NCBI GenBank assembly: GCA_013115135.1
Contig: JABANP010000251.1
Span: forward strand, 1 to 64,000
Source: Perkinsus olseni
Taxonomy: Eukaryota; Perkinsozoa; Perkinsida; Perkinsidae
Reading direction: 5' to 3'
Length of the DNA stretch: 64,000 bases
This document shows positions 32,258 through 45,247 of the stretch, piece after piece. Made by a program: the position numbers and the translations under genes. Within the stretch, counting starts at the first letter, position 1. Each line of letters starts with the position of its first letter. The notes under the pieces are model-generated. The model saw only the letters and a list, made by a program, of their open reading frames with translations, did no database searches and was not told the DNA's origin.

Positions 32258-32683
32258 ATGCTCATCATTCTCACGACGCTTCTTTGGACTTTGCTCCTAC
32301 CACGGTGCGAGGCCGAGTACGTCACTTACCGTCACACTGAGCCACAGTTCGAGGTCGAATACACTATGTTTTACGGTAGAGGGGTTGACTTCGTCGCCAT
32401 GACGGTTCAGTGTGCTCATCAAGATGAGTCCGGTCATTCTGTCTCGATGGAACTGAGGGATTATTTCTCTCTTGATGGTCCCGTCAAGTCCTTTGATTTC
32501 CCTCGCAACTCGGTCAGCGTCGTCGACAGAGACAGGTTGCGCAGATTCAGAGGTGACATTAACGTGGCCTGCGGTAAACGTCTGCAGTCTCGGGATCTCG
32601 AAAACATGTTTGTGCGCGAACATGACCTAGACAGTACGTTGCTCAGCGAGAAGGCAGTCTTTCACGAGGTTAGAAGATACTGA
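32258..32683 (+). CDS. Small secreted protein, family member 5
   Basis: 141 residues. Signal peptide MLIILTTLLWTLLLPRCEA, then EYVTYRHTEPQFEVEYTMF, FVAMTVQCAHQDESGHSVSM, LRDYFSL, DFPRNSVSVVDRDRLRRFRG, VACGKRLQSRDLEN and a C-terminus ending VFHEVRRY. The two family Cys residues are present (plus one in the leader). It is intact, unlike its near-twin member 4. The start is set by the leader. The open frame continues upstream into the transposon end, which cannot be the natural N-terminus. Function unknown. Confidence 0.78.
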   Translation: MLIILTTLLWTLLLPRCEAEYVTYRHTEPQFEVEYTMFYGRGVDFVAMTVQCAHQDESGHSVSMELRDYFSLDGPVKSFDFPRNSVSVVDRDRLRRFRGDINVACGKRLQSRDLENMFVREHDLDSTLLSEKAVFHEVRRY

Positions 32684-32699
32684 TAAACCTCTCGTATTC

Positions 32700-32935
32700 T
32701 ACCCTTGCTGCTGGTGTCGTGAGCACAAGCTGCAGGAGACGGATCTGGACGGTACACTCACTTGGTACAAGGTGTTCTTTACGAGACTGGAATATTAGAA
32801 TTATTTTTCTTCATTTTTCGCTCCTGCTGCTGCCGAAAACTGGACAGTACACTTGGAGGTGATGATGTGGTCTCTTACCAGGCTAAAAGCTACTATTTAT
32901 TTTCTCACTTGCTGCCGTCATGCGCACAGGGCTGT
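32700..32935 (+). pseudogene. Two degenerate extra copies of the family's 3' coding end after gene 5
   Basis: GAGACGGATCTGGACGGTAC..GTTCTTTACGAGACTGG..TATTAG and, further on, ACTGGACAGTACACTTGG both echo the final codons of the gene (GACCTAGACAGTACG..TTTCACGAGGTTAGAAG). They are spaced roughly 100-120 bp apart. Confidence 0.5.
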
Positions 32936-33210
32936 GGCGTGAACAGAGCCTGTTAAAGTGACATTCGCGTCGTCAGGACATTCGTCTATTTAGAACAGAG
33001 ACTCGGCGCCAACCGCCACTCTCATTTCAACATCTTCGCTTCTACCATTCCCTCGGGGAAGTTGTGTTTATGACAGAGCGAGAATGGGTTGGAATCTTCT
33101 GGAATGTAATCGACGGGCTTGGAGCTTCATGGAAATCAGTTTAGATTAACCCAAGACTCTCAGGATTGCCCCATTGTAACCATCTAAGATCAGCCCAAGA
33201 TTCTCAGGAT
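32936..33210 (+). repeat. 3'-flank duplication shared by genes 4 and 5, copy 2
   Basis: Second copy of 29811-30102. Confidence 0.85.
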
Positions 33211-34337
33211 GTCGTCTCAGTGGCTCTTTCACGCGGCCTGCACAGTGACTTTTTATTAAATTCATCTGTTCATGGGCCGCATAGAAGGTGATGATGAGGA
33301 ACTCCAGGTGGACACCCTCGACCAATGTCGAGCTCTCACCGACGGGAATCGTAATGGCGGCGTTGGTAGGGACTCACTCATTCAGAACGCAACGCCCAAG
33401 TTTTGCTGTCTGGAGTTTAATCTTTACCCTATTTCCTTCGCATCATCGATTAGCTTCTCATCGAAGCAAGATACGATCAGCGATATATAAATTACAGCTT
33501 TTGGCGAATATTCTTGTAAGGGAATCTTTCATTCACTCGAGGATTACTTAGAATAGGTCGACGCTTGATTGCGGTTTCCAAACTTGTATTGCTACGGATA
33601 AAAACTAAATCGTGTTGTTACCTGTCTCTACCTTGGCCCACCAACTGTGGGAAGATCTGATGCAAAAAATGGAAAATAGCAATGAAATTTTCGGGAAAAT
33701 TACTTCATCGCTCTCTTGCATTGGATTCCTGTCTGTATACATCAACATGGAGCAAACGAGGATTATCGAAGGAAGGAATTTACCTCCTAACGATCATCTT
33801 GTGGATTCAAACTTATCGTCAGGATTCGTGGAAAATTTGGTATGGAACTAACTACTCTAAGTGCGAGTTCTCGACCGGATTCCATTTTCCGAAATACACG
33901 TCGGATCTCTGATGATGCAGCTGTGGTAGAGCAGTTCATGCAAAAGTAGGAAAAATTCCTTTTGATCACATTTAATTCGATACCAAATTATTGGTTATTC
34001 TAATGCCATGATGACGTGTGAAACTAGGTTGCCAGAAAACCAGCCGGGGAGAGACCGGCGAAAGCCCCGGCTTCTCGCCGAACTGCGGAAATTTTGGTAT
34101 GAGGTTAATAGAAAAAATGGTTGGAAATGGTTTTCCTAAGAAATGGTGGGCCTGGGCACTGAGCAGCGCTTCTCAAGTTACTTATCTTTAAAATTGGAGT
34201 TCCGATTGTTGTAAAAACAATTGGCGATTTTTGCTGGCCTCGGGGAAGGGTTCAGCGAAGTTGCTGAGTGTGTTTGTCGACCGTTTTCTCTCTTAGCTGA
34301 CTCGGAAACTCGAGCAGAGGTCCTCGTCACGAAAAAA
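33211..34337. other. No confident gene; possible minus-strand exon 33240-33400
   Basis: On the minus strand PTNAAITIPVGESSTLVEG VHLEFLII reads like protein, but it has no partners. Other frames (for example 33612-33851 plus) are unsupported. Confidence 0.2.
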
Positions 34338-37300
34338 GGTGATACCGTTCGCGCTCTATACCGAAGAAGAATCTTGGCGTCTTCTCGAGCTCCTGCGAAA
34401 CCTGGTTGATTTTAGGTGAGCGTGAACACAGCCCATTGGGAGCAGTTGAGGAGTCGATTGCTCGTCACGCGGCTTTGGCCTGCCAGACGATGCGCCATCA
34501 CGTGTCGATGGGGTTGAAACTGGTAAGAACGGGATGATTTGCATAGAGTATTATTATTAATATTATGCGCTTAATAGTGGCTAGTGGCCCGAAGATTATT
34601 TCACGGTATAATTATTTTTATATCGCTGGGTTTATGACAAATGAAGGTGTGGTATATATTAAAATACTTTCCAGTGGGTTTTCGACGAGGAAAGGCGCGT
34701 CGCGTTTGTTTTTGTAGGTCAGATTGAAATGTTCCTTAATAACGAGCAATACATGAATTAGTTATCACGTCTTCCTGCTCTAAGGCTTCGACCGGCTTCT
34801 TCGGCGTCCTCCTCCATCCTCGCGATCAACGTCCCAGTCGCCAGTTTTCGGACGCTTGTTGTTGCAGGTATCGGAAGTTTATGTGGAGTACAGTAAATTA
34901 AATGAAGGGAAGAGAGAATCTTTGGTTGAAGCTGGGGAGACGCGGGAAGGTGATAACAATTACTGGCGTGGCGCAACTTTGCAACAAATCTGTTAACCGG
35001 AAATTGACAAGTTCTGCCAGCACTGATTGTTGATTCTGGGAGAAGAAAAATTTCGTGCGAATATTCTTCATGCCGAAAAACCGTTCTAGTAGTTAATGTG
35101 TGATTTTTCCCTCTTGCGCGATTTCTCGCCCGACGGAGTACAACGTCGTGTTCGGTCGGTGTAGTGCCCCCGGAATGAGTCGAATCTTCGAATGATAAAA
35201 GGCAGAACGGTCGGGGCTTCAATCGATTTCTCTTCCACAGGATATCCGGCTCGGTAAATGAATCTCTTTAACGGATTATGTACCGGAAAGAGCCCAGAAA
35301 TTATTTTTCCGGGGAGATTTTTTCGTTTTTTCCGGTTTTTTTTTCATTAGAATCGAAGGACAGCGTCTCCCTGGGTATAATAATGCTCAATTCGGCCCTG
35401 TTGAAGGGTTTGCATGTGCTCGACTGCTTACAAGGGCGGTGTGTCCAGGAGTAAGCGGAAGGGCGTGGGTTCGAATCCGGGCAGAGGCATTTGGCCATCG
35501 GTCGATCTCGGTTTCGATGGTCGATAATTATCAATATTTTGCTTCCTCCGATCGTGTGAAAGACGTACTCACGCTCGGAAAAATGATATGATTTTTCGAC
35601 GGCTGAATCTGGTTTTTCCTCTCATTCTTTTTCACGAGATGAACCCTTTGGCGGCGTTCAATAGACCTCTCCCGTATCTCGAATCGCTTTTTCAAGAATG
35701 AATTCGACGCTCAAAATATTTTTGTGGAAGCTCTTTCGGAACTCACGGGACGCATGTTGAGTGCCTCAGTCTCAGTTTTCGAGTGTAGAGCATTGAGGCT
35801 GTCTGATAGACTCCCTGTCCTGAATTCTGGGAGCGCTCCCAGCCCGGGTACGCCTGGGAGTGCCAGGATCTAATATAGGGTGGAAAAACAATCTTGAACT
35901 CGAGAGAGGTCTGCTGAAGACCTGTTCGTTTTTGAGTGTGGAATTTTGTGGCGCAGTGACGGTTCAGGTATCCAGAATTGACTCACGACCTTGAGGACCA
36001 TCTGATGTCGTTCGATGGCAGTCTTACAACGATTTATGAAGGCCATCAGTCTCAGAAAGTGAGGAGAATCTTTTATTCTGCTGTTAACCAGCTTCAACTT
36101 CCCTCTCAGGTTGTAGGCGATGTAGAGGAGATGAGCGAACGCCTGGTAAGTCTATGGGTTTATTAGCCACCATTTTTTCGGAAAAATCTCGCACATTTTG
36201 TGGCAGAAATGGTAAATTTTTTTTCCTTGAGAGATTTCTACGATAGATGCGCTATCACTGATGTTAACTTTATCGGTCACCTAAGGCGACTCTCGTGCTC
36301 GGAATGAAACGACGAATCACTTTGCCGAACTCGGACCAATAAGAATGTGCAATTGATTTGGTCGTGAAAATAGTTGTTTTTATTCTTCTAGCCCTGGAGT
36401 ATAGTTAACCGGTGCGATCGAAGCAGAGACCGACCGTTGTTGTCGTCGTGAGGGTGGTTGAAATTCGCAATGGCTCGCTTGTTGTTCACCATCTATTCAA
36501 GGCCCGGGGATTTGTGGAATTTATGGTATTCAGTTAAACGGGAAGTTGATTCGAGTTGAGCATGTTAATGCAGCATTGAATTCGCAGAAGGAGTGGTACG
36601 AAAGGGAAAAAGAGGAAATGGCGAAGAGGGTGAAACAGTTGGAAGGGAACTGTGAGGAGGTAGTAATATTAAAGTGATGATTTGGGAAAGTTGTGGTAGT
36701 CTGTGGTGATGCCGACCAAGTCCATCTGTAGTTCTTGTGTAACAATCGATTGCGTGATCGATTTTGAATTTTGAGAGGGGAGATGGTGATGAACGCTCGT
36801 TCGTTTCCCATGGGCTGTCAAATTTGCGATGATGGGAGATTCTCCAAAGTTCGAAGGCTCAACGGCGACAACAACGCGAGTTTATAATTTGTTTTGGTGG
36901 TCAGCTCCGCAATGCACTAGAAGTCAGTCAGAAATCCAGGCCAGTAACAGCCGAGACGTGCGCAGGTTCGAACCGCGGTAAGGGCATTTTAATGCAGCGA
37001 GGTATATCGGGTGGTCATTCAGATCCGGTCGGCACTTCAGGAGAGATATTAGTATATGATTCTGAGGATGAGGGAGGCGGTAGTGACCGGGGAGGATATC
37101 ATTTTTAGCTGGGGGCGCCTGATGGTAGTTGTCAGTAATAATAATTGCGAAGCCAGCGGAGCTTTATTATGTCAAGTCGGATCATTTCGGGTGCGCGTGC
37201 GTACGAATTATTTCTCTTCAGCCAAAAAGAATCCACTGGGTCTCATGACCCTGGGAAAATTATCAAAATATTCGATGAGGTTTCCCTGGCGAGTTGTGCG

Positions 37301-40300
37301 GGAAAATAATTTTTTTGACGGAAAATGCTGGACCTGGGATTCGAACCGGGGAGCCTCTCGTGCAGTGAGTATCACACTATATATAGTTGGTGGCTTCGCT
37401 GAGCGAGCTCCGCCACTTTGTTACGAAGGGCTAGTAATAATAATCGGGCGTCGAAATCATTTTTAACTTTTATTTTTCCCTGTCATTCTTCATGGAAGCG
37501 ATTGGCATGTGAAAAATACAATTCCTGTAGTCCACTGAATCACATTGGAAATTGGTGAATGAAACCGTTTTCTATCCGCAGGGTTGTTCATATCCTCCCT
37601 AGCGTTTTTGCCGGAGTGGGGGTTGTGTGGTGGTCTCGAGGTTGTTGTTGTTGATGTAACGGTTTTGTTCAGGGCGAGATGGCAACGGCGGGATCAAGAG
37701 AGATCCGAAAACGGTATCATTGCCAGAGGACGAGGTTACTAGGCTGCTTTCCATCATACAGGTAGTGACGGGCGAGTTGAGTATAAATTTTTGGAGGATA
37801 ACACTGGTAGATATAAGGAAGAGTTGTATACGTCATATACAGGCATTAGTTGTATGCAACTATTGGTTCCATTATGATCAGCTAAATTGTGGAGCCAGCG
37901 GAATATATACATGTTGACTAATACCTTGGTCGATTGCTCTCTCACTCGGTTCCCCTTGTCCTCTTACTTGATTCCCCAAGCATGCTCGATATGGAATTAC
38001 CATGGATTTAATCCATTGGATTACGCTCTTGTGTGAGCTGTTACAACAATGTTGTAACAACATCCTCATCCATTGTTGAGCCGTACTGTCACTTCCGAGC
38101 TATCTTGTGCGGTCGAGGGAAACTATGCCGATTGATCTCGGGGGACGGGCGAGAGAGTGGCTTCTTCTCAGCGGTTGAGCACCAGTTTAACCTCGACTCG
38201 CTCGGAGTTGGGGGAGCTGAAAAGACGAGGATTTGCAATGACGCCCGGGCGAGGGAATGGACGATCAGCTAGTGGTAGTAGTGATCGCCTTCGTGCGTGC
38301 GGAGATGAAACTGGGCAGGCTCGGCTGGTGGGGTGGGTCGAGGAAAAGATAGCGGTTTTACGGTAAGCGGGAGAGCATCCTCTGGGGAAGTGAAGTTTCG
38401 GTTGCTCGCGTATCGTTTGGTTTTTGCACGAAAATGGCGAATTTTTTAGAACGCGTTTTTTAGAATGCGTTCGGTGGTTGGGAGCATGACGCCCCTCGCT
38501 GCGGTTGGGTTGTGGTGGCGATTTTGCTGCGATTACAGAGGCCTTCGGATTTTGCCTTCTCTCGTGCTTAGCCGGGCTCGTCGAACTCGACTCGTCAGAG
38601 CGGCTCGGGAAGGAAGAATCGATCGGCGGAGCCCTACGCGGAGTAGAACTGGCTCGGGGTGCTCTGCCGTCACGGTTGTTGCCGTTTTGTGTGTTAGACG
38701 AAAGAGTTTGGATGGACGATGGCGCGATGTGAAGAGGGCAGGCCATGACGAAGGTGAGCGTTTCCGGGGCAGGGGGTTTTTTCATCTGCGCTCGGAGACA
38801 GCTGAGGGTGATGGGGAAGGGGTGGGGAAATAGTTTTCAATAGTTATGGTAATTTTTAATTTTTTGGGGATGGTTGGCAAGGGTCCGTATTCAAAGACGT
38901 GCCTCGAATAGTTTGCTTACAAAACCTCGGTAGAATGAGACAGTCATGTGATTCCAAAATGTCACGTATTTTCGGATTGTCGGAGTGGCAGGGAATACGG
39001 CTCGAGACGATCACGAGAAAGCAGGGCAGCGGGAAAGTTAAATTCTTCATAATTCTCCCGAAGTTTTGTACCCGAACTTTCACTCCTCGACGAGGGACGT
39101 CTTCGCGATCATTCGCACCTAGCTGAAACACCTTCTGCTGCGGACCTGCGCGGAGTCGTATTTCACGCACGCTCTCACGCAATCGCTGGATTCGGGCTTC
39201 CTCCGAATCTTGCGAGTGCGGGAAGATACGCTCGGTCCGGGGACTACTCGTGTGGTGTTCAGCGTGTTAGTTGCCATTTTTTTGAAAATTTTGTTTTTGC
39301 CTTGGCAGATAGTGATATGCTGACCGAGAGGGGGTCGAGCAGAACACAGCGGAAGGGAAGCCCTTCTGAACGATTGCGGCACCGGAGCAGCCTGACTAGG
39401 GTAGTAGTGGATAGGGTTTGTTAAATGAATCGATTGAATCATTGTCAAATGAGAACTTAGTGAGGGAAGGATTGGTGTGGCGGTGAGACGAGAATAGTGG
39501 TCAGATTATCGATTAGAATGGCGCGCGCTTTTGTGTTTTCAAACGAGGCATGACCGAGGTTGTTGTCGCACTCGTGCGTAGGGAGTCTGGGCTCGATTTC
39601 ATGTGGGAATCTAAATCGCAGAGAGAGTGTTCGACTGGGGATGGTTTCGGCGGAGCGAAGCTGTAGCGGTGAAAATAGCGAGAGTCGAATTCGAAGTAGA
39701 CGGGATGTTGTTGGTAACGATGGAGGTGTTTTGGTTGTTCAAGTTTTGGTACCGTTTTGTGTTGGTTGATGCCTTGCTGTAACGGTAGTGGATTGCTTAT
39801 GACGTGGCCTGGCTCTGTGTGGTGAGCATGTAGAGCTGGGAAACCGTACTAGGGTCGAGGAAAGTACGGTACGGAGTACGTTTCAGACTGTCAACCTAGT
39901 ACGGGTACGGAGCCGTACTCGTACCCGTACCGTACTCCGTACTAGACCGTACCCGTACTGTCGCTCGCCTCTATGCGTATCGGGGGTTGTGAACGGCTGA
40001 GGATTGCTGATGTATTTGAAATATGATAGAGTTTTGATACCATTTCGCGTTGGTTTATCACGGATAACGGTTGTGGATTTTTCATGGACTTGGCGTTTGT
40101 ATGATGGCCGCCGTTGGTGGGCATCGGGAGTTGTGAATGACTGTGGATTGCTGAAATAAGGTTGAGTTTTGGTGCCATTTTGCCTCTGCTGTAGCGGCCG
40201 TGGATTGTTCCGATACCAGGCGTTTGTACCTTCCTCGAAGAGTCGACCTTGACCTCTCGTGGATGGTTTGGCTGGTCTTAGGCAGCCGCGTCCCCTGGTC

Positions 40301-43300
40301 CCAGGAGATCAAGTTGAATAATGACGATGGTGTAGCACTACTAGCGTATTATTACTCGCATGGCACAATTATCACAGCAATGCTGGTTCACGTCAAGAGA
40401 GGAGGCTCCCTGTTGAGTTTCATTAGTGGAGTGGGAAGTGATCCGCGGGCAGGCGGGAGCTGTTGCGAGGCGGTATGATGTTGTACTTCTATTATTTGAG
40501 AGAATGTCATTGTTTTTGATGGAATCGTAGATGGTTTCGTTCAGTGGATGATTTGAAGAAATGGTATTGATGGGCGCATTTTTATGTGTGGGACAGACTC
40601 GATTGTGGGATGAGAAGTTTCAGAGACATGAGTAGCCATGTCCGTCCGCTATGGCGAGACAAAGCTGGGGGACTTCCGTAAAAGAACAAGTTACCGGATG
40701 TGATGAATATGGGGAAATGTGGTAGTCGTAAAGAGTGCGTTCGCAGTTGTTTTCGTCCGCGGGGGCGCCGTACCCGCTCTCTTGAAAGTAATCTGTTTCT
40801 CATCCTCATGCCGATTGTGGAGGAGAATACAACAGCGGGAGCGGCTGGACATAGTCAAATCTCGTCACCAAGAACCCCTCCTGTCCGCAGAAATGATATC
40901 AACACAGTGAGTCAGTCGGCGTTGGCTCGGTGTTTATGAGGCACGACTCAGGGCAATGCGACCATCCGTAGGCTCGCTCTGTAGCAGAGAGGAGAGAGCA
41001 CATAATCGGACGAGCGGTCAAAGTAGGCTATGATCAAATTGGGATGGGTCGAATGATTTTGGAAAAACTTAGTTTTCGTGGTGCAAAAATCCGTGGTTTT
41101 TCGCGAGAATTGTGGTACGGATTAAATTTTGAGATATGGAAAAGGTTGCGCGAAGTGATGATCGTAATTTGCGTTCGTCACATCGCTTGCCGAGGATTTG
41201 TGTGCGCTGTCCTCCATTCTCCGATACTTTTTCTCAAGTCTCGGGCGAAGAATCCTGACTACAGTCAACCTTCGTGTTTTCCCGTTGCAGGTAGTGGTAG
41301 TGTAACGTCGCGGTGCACTGGCCGATTCACGATCGAGGACGGCGACTCGCTCAGATTTGATTCTCTTCCTGGAGGTGAGCTGAGAGGGTTGCCGCCGAGC
41401 ATGCTATCAAGATTGCTCTTCGTTCGATAAAGTTGTTCTTAAGCTTACGGTCGACTCTGAAATTGATTTTTACGCGTTAGATTTGGTCTCGAAATTGATT
41501 CTGAGTTTCCTCTGGTTTATTTGCAATTCGAGATTGATTCGAAATCGATTTGGTTTATTGAAACAAGAGTTGTCGTATCTTACGTTCGGATTTTGTACTT
41601 AGATTTTTACAATATTTGCGGATATTAGGATTAAGAGTTGATTCAGTCTTTTCGATTGAGGATAATAGTTTCATTCGTAATTTTGCCGTAATTAACTTGG
41701 CGTGTGCATAATAACGTAATTTTATTTTATTATAATCATTAACCAGGCACTATTATTCATTTAAGATCCCTGGTATAGAAATATAGATAGTCCCTAGGCC
41801 TTTGGGGAAGGGGCGCTAGGTTCGAGCGAGCCGCAGAGGTTGCGTTTGTGTCGAGCAGCGACCTTGGATACTCTCCCGTCGGGCGAGAGTTGTTGGAATT
41901 GTTCTACTGAATCGTATTTTGTGGGACGTAGCGAACAGGGAATTGATTTTGGATACTTTGTCGAGGATGTTATAGTCGAATCGAGAATCTTACTTTTTCG
42001 AGATTTTCCAGAAAAATCTCGAAAAACAGAAAAAAATTCTCAGGTGGAATTTTCCTCTACCGCCTGAACAGAATGAAACGGTTTTGTTAAACTGCACTCA
42101 TAATTCTTCCATCCTCCCGCAGGCAGCGTGTCGATCCGTCGAAAAGAGACGTTGGACGAGTTGGATTTGGTCGAACCAGTGCCCGAGTTCGGCTGTGCGT
42201 GGCAATCTAGCTCGTCCTGCTGTGAGCTGGCGGCTGTATCTGATGACGCTGGCGGTGGCCTCTCTCCGAATCATCGGGAGCAAAGCCGTTCCGTTTGCGC
42301 CGACTTACCGAAGGCCCAGCTGACTGTGAAGGTAAGAGAAGAGATTTTGAACGTGGGCGAAAAAAATTCTGAAAAAAATTTATGTTCGGCCGTTGAGCGG
42401 ATTACTCGTATCACGGTTGGGTGTTTGGTAGTTGTTATCACCCGAACTCGACATGAGTGATACTGATAGAAGCCTGATCTTTTATGAATACAACAGGAAC
42501 AAATACTACTAGCGCTAAGGGACAAGTGGATTGTGTGCCCACACAATCACAGTGGTATTGTGATTTTGTAGAATAATGGTATGTAACTTCGATTAGGCTA
42601 ATTGCCTAGCGAATGAACTCGTCAGAAAGTTGCTCGTCGACCAGCGTACTGCTTTATTGCAGTGAGGTTGCCTCTTGCGTTTCACGGAGAAAAAGATATC
42701 TCTTTAAGAGTTGATATTTACGCGAGTATAGCAGTCGCTGAGACTTGTTATTCTCGTCGTTTTTTCGTCCATTCGTGTCGTCGTCTTGGGCGTGCGAAAC
42801 ACTTGCCGAGTTTCGCCACTCTGTTCACGTCATCTTTGGACGAGAACTCAGCAGAATTTGATTGCTGTTAAGTTTCCACCGAGGAAATGGTCCATCTCAG
42901 GAAAATTCTGAGAATTTTCCGTCAACCATTTTCGTGCTGAATCATGTGCAGCCCCTCCCGTATAGGTTCCGAAGAGGATAGGAAGATTCGATGTTGTTGA
43001 TGCCACACCGAGAGCAGCTCCACCGCCCAGTATTGCAACGGTGAGAATAGGGTTGGAGTGAATTGCCGTCTACTCAACTCAACGCTCATCGCGAAGGTTT
43101 CGGTATTTTCAGCGGTGCCGGTTGAGAAGAATCATTCTCACGATTATAAAATGCTTCGCCTTCGGTTTCCATGGTTTTCGCTTCCGCACTTTTTCGTTGT
43201 GGAGATTTTTTCCAGGAAATTCCAGTAATTAGGATTCTTTTCCTGATTATTCAGCCCAACAAAGTCGGTATTTTCTTTCCTGTTTGCTACCAGTGTTTTT

Positions 43301-43917
43301 GCACTATCTCGGAGAAGGGAATGTAGTGGTACGGAGAGCTGGCATAAAGAGGGCCCGCGTCAAGTCGGCACCGTGTAGGGATGACGAACGCTCCTTTGTC
43401 AGGATATGAAGGAGAGTTCTGTTGACATACATCAGGTCGCGCAGGTGAGTACTTTTCCGCTTTTCGTCGTCAAATGGGCTTGGGTGGAAGATGCATTTCC
43501 ACGACGGTGACCGCGGATCTTTCTCGAGAATAACGTGACAGATGAGGCTCTCATGTTCGATCCCCAGCGGGTTTCATTTCTTGGCGGTTCCTGCGGAGGG
43601 TAAATGAGCTCCTCCGGAACAGGAGGTTCGATATTTCTCGCAAGATTACCATGACATGAGCCTTAGAGTAATGTTGTATTGGTTTTCATATCTGTTTCGG
43701 ATCGGAAAAAATGGCACACATTGTGAAAAATTGCAAAAAAATAAACCTGTAAAATTGCGCACGCACGCACGTGGTCACCGTGAAGTGAGATAAGACACTC
43801 CGTTCGCCTCGCAATTTGTGTTTTTGTTTTTTTTCTCAGACTCTCGACGACTTGAATCGGCAAGTGAAATTTTTGTGTGAGAGAAACTCTGCTTTGGAGG
43901 CAGAAAATGCACTGTAA
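34338..43917 (+). CDS. Multi-exon gene region encoding coiled-coil segments (one or more genes)
   Basis: Exons with AG/GT borders and open phase: about 34296-34337 (ADSETRAEVLVTKK), 34416-34522 (EREHSPLGAVEESIARHAAL), 35968-36145 (LEDHLMSFDGSLTTIYEGHQ), 36534-36659 (KEWYEREKEEMAKRVKQLEG, clearly coiled-coil), about 37672-37760, 41291-41374 joined in phase to 42123-42331 (FDSLPGG, then SVSIRRKETLDELD), and 43840-43917 (LNRQVKFLCERNSALEAENAL then stop). Not every junction can be phased, so exons are missing or two genes are mixed. Introns run from under 100 to over 1,000 bp. The stretch lacks an enzyme motif. A cytoskeletal or scaffold role is only a guess from the coiled coils. Confidence 0.45.
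35440..37400. other. Three tRNA-like B-box patches (35468, 36965 plus; 37335 minus)
   Basis: GGTTCGAATCC at 35468, AGGTTCGAACC at 36965 and CGGTTCGAATCCC on the minus strand near 37335 match the polymerase III B box. No full cloverleaf forms at any of them. They look like tRNA-derived short repeats lying in introns. Confidence 0.3.
38033..38060. repeat. Perfect short palindrome GTTACAACAATGTTGTAAC
   Basis: 19-bp perfect inverted repeat near 38039-38057. No assigned role. Confidence 0.5.
39843..39960. repeat. Patch saturated with CCGTAC/GTACGG
   Basis: Within 118 bp the words CCGTAC, GTACGG and GTACGGGTACGG occur more than ten times in both orientations, in the same style as the TCCGAG and GAATCA patches. 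Confidence 0.6.
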
Positions 43918-44506
43918 CGTCGGTCCGTCCACTCCGATGAACAATCGCTAGCTTCACCATTTCAGCTTGCGAAGTCGCTGTGCGAGGTTCATAGACCAGC
44001 TACATCAACTCGGCGCTTCATCTGTAGATTTGGATTCGCCTGAGGTCGGTTGCGTACTGGTGGGTGATGGTTGGATCCAACCAAAATATATTTTTTCATG
44101 AAAAACATTCCATTCATATGTTGGAGATTCTCCCGCGATATTTGAAACACTAGTGGCCAAGACACTTCGCATTTTACATTGCTAGAGACGTCACTTATTG
44201 CGGATTAATTTCCAATGACGGTGTCAATGAAGATATCTTAGAAGCATAACTTTCTGGTTGATGTCAGACCTTACGAATACGTAATTATGAGCGAAAGTTT
44301 TGCTCATTATTTTTTATTGATAACCCCGAAGGGTTTTGTTGGCAACCAACAAAACTTTTCTTGGATCTAAGCGCGGCGTCGCGTGTGTAAAACCTGTTCG
44401 GGTTGGTACTTCTCTGGCGCTCAGCCATTCCGAACCCACACTCCCGAGTCACAAGGGTTTTAGTCGGGTAAAATTGGTTTAGCTGCAGAAATTATGCCAA
44501 ACTTCA
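43918..44506. other. No gene; hairpin 44332-44356
   Basis: GGTTTTGTTGG / CCAACAAAAC with a 3-nt loop; otherwise nothing recognised. Confidence 0.4.
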
Positions 44507-45175
44507 TTACAAACCAAACTGTTCATGGCCTCCTGATTCAATGAGAATCATCGTGAAAATCGGCACAACAGCCATTATCGCTATGACAAGAAAGTGTGAG
44601 AGAATGGAATTTGCTCCGTAAACTTCGCTGGTCATGAAATCGTTATTAGTTTTCCATTTCAGTGCCGAGTCGCTCTCACTCGCATCGACACGCCCACCCA
44701 GAATTCTGCCCCTCATCGGTGGTGAGAGGGATGCATCATGTAGGTCACGGTGTTTGCCATTGAACACCTCCTGCAGTTAGTAGTCACAATCGAGTTGTAT
44801 ACAATACAACGTGACAAAGTGAGACTCAGTAGTGTGGAACTTGCCCGGCGTTAAGGTTGACACGAAACAGAAGATATTCTTAATTTGAGCCTCCGTTTTG
44901 TTAGCATGCTGAGTCGAATCCATGTTCTTCCCTCTCAGGTACCAGGGTTTTTGAACAAGTTTTGACATCATTACGTTTAACAGACGAACTGAGTCGAGTT
45001 GGCTCCGGAGTGCTTCATAGGAGTGTATGGCAGCAGGTTGAACGTGTACACTTTGAATGATATGTGAATAGCCGAGATATTTATAGTAGTCCGCAAGATC
45101 GTTAAACGTGGCAACCGTCTCACAGAGCCTCTCTAGAGAGTGACTATGTGACGCCATTTCAACATCGAGATGCAC
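44507..45175 (-). CDS. Tail-anchored membrane protein of unknown family, two exons
   Basis: Exon 1 starts at 45175 (or at the second ATG, MASHSHSLERLCETVATFND) and reads about 110 residues of mixed helical sequence (DLADYYKYLGYSHIIQSVHV, LDSVRLLNVMMSKLVQKPWY). Exon 2 (44770-44507) begins after TACTAACTGCAG, a textbook branch site and acceptor. It ends with one hydrophobic helix (ILSHFLVIAIMAVVPIFTM) and 12 further residues before the stop. The donor is probably a GTGTCA or GTCACG at phase 0. One C-terminal membrane span without a leader fits a tail-anchored protein, as in SNAREs. No SNARE layer is recognised, so I leave it unnamed. Confidence 0.55.
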
Positions 45176-45247
45176 AGGCGCAGCGGAAGCACAATATCAT
45201 TTGAGTGCAGCGCTCTCAGCGTGCGCCCAGCATCGGGCGGCACTCCG

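Noticed and set aside
34758..35222. 154-codon minus frame
   Set aside because: No start, splice or family support, and it lies within an intron-rich plus-strand gene region.
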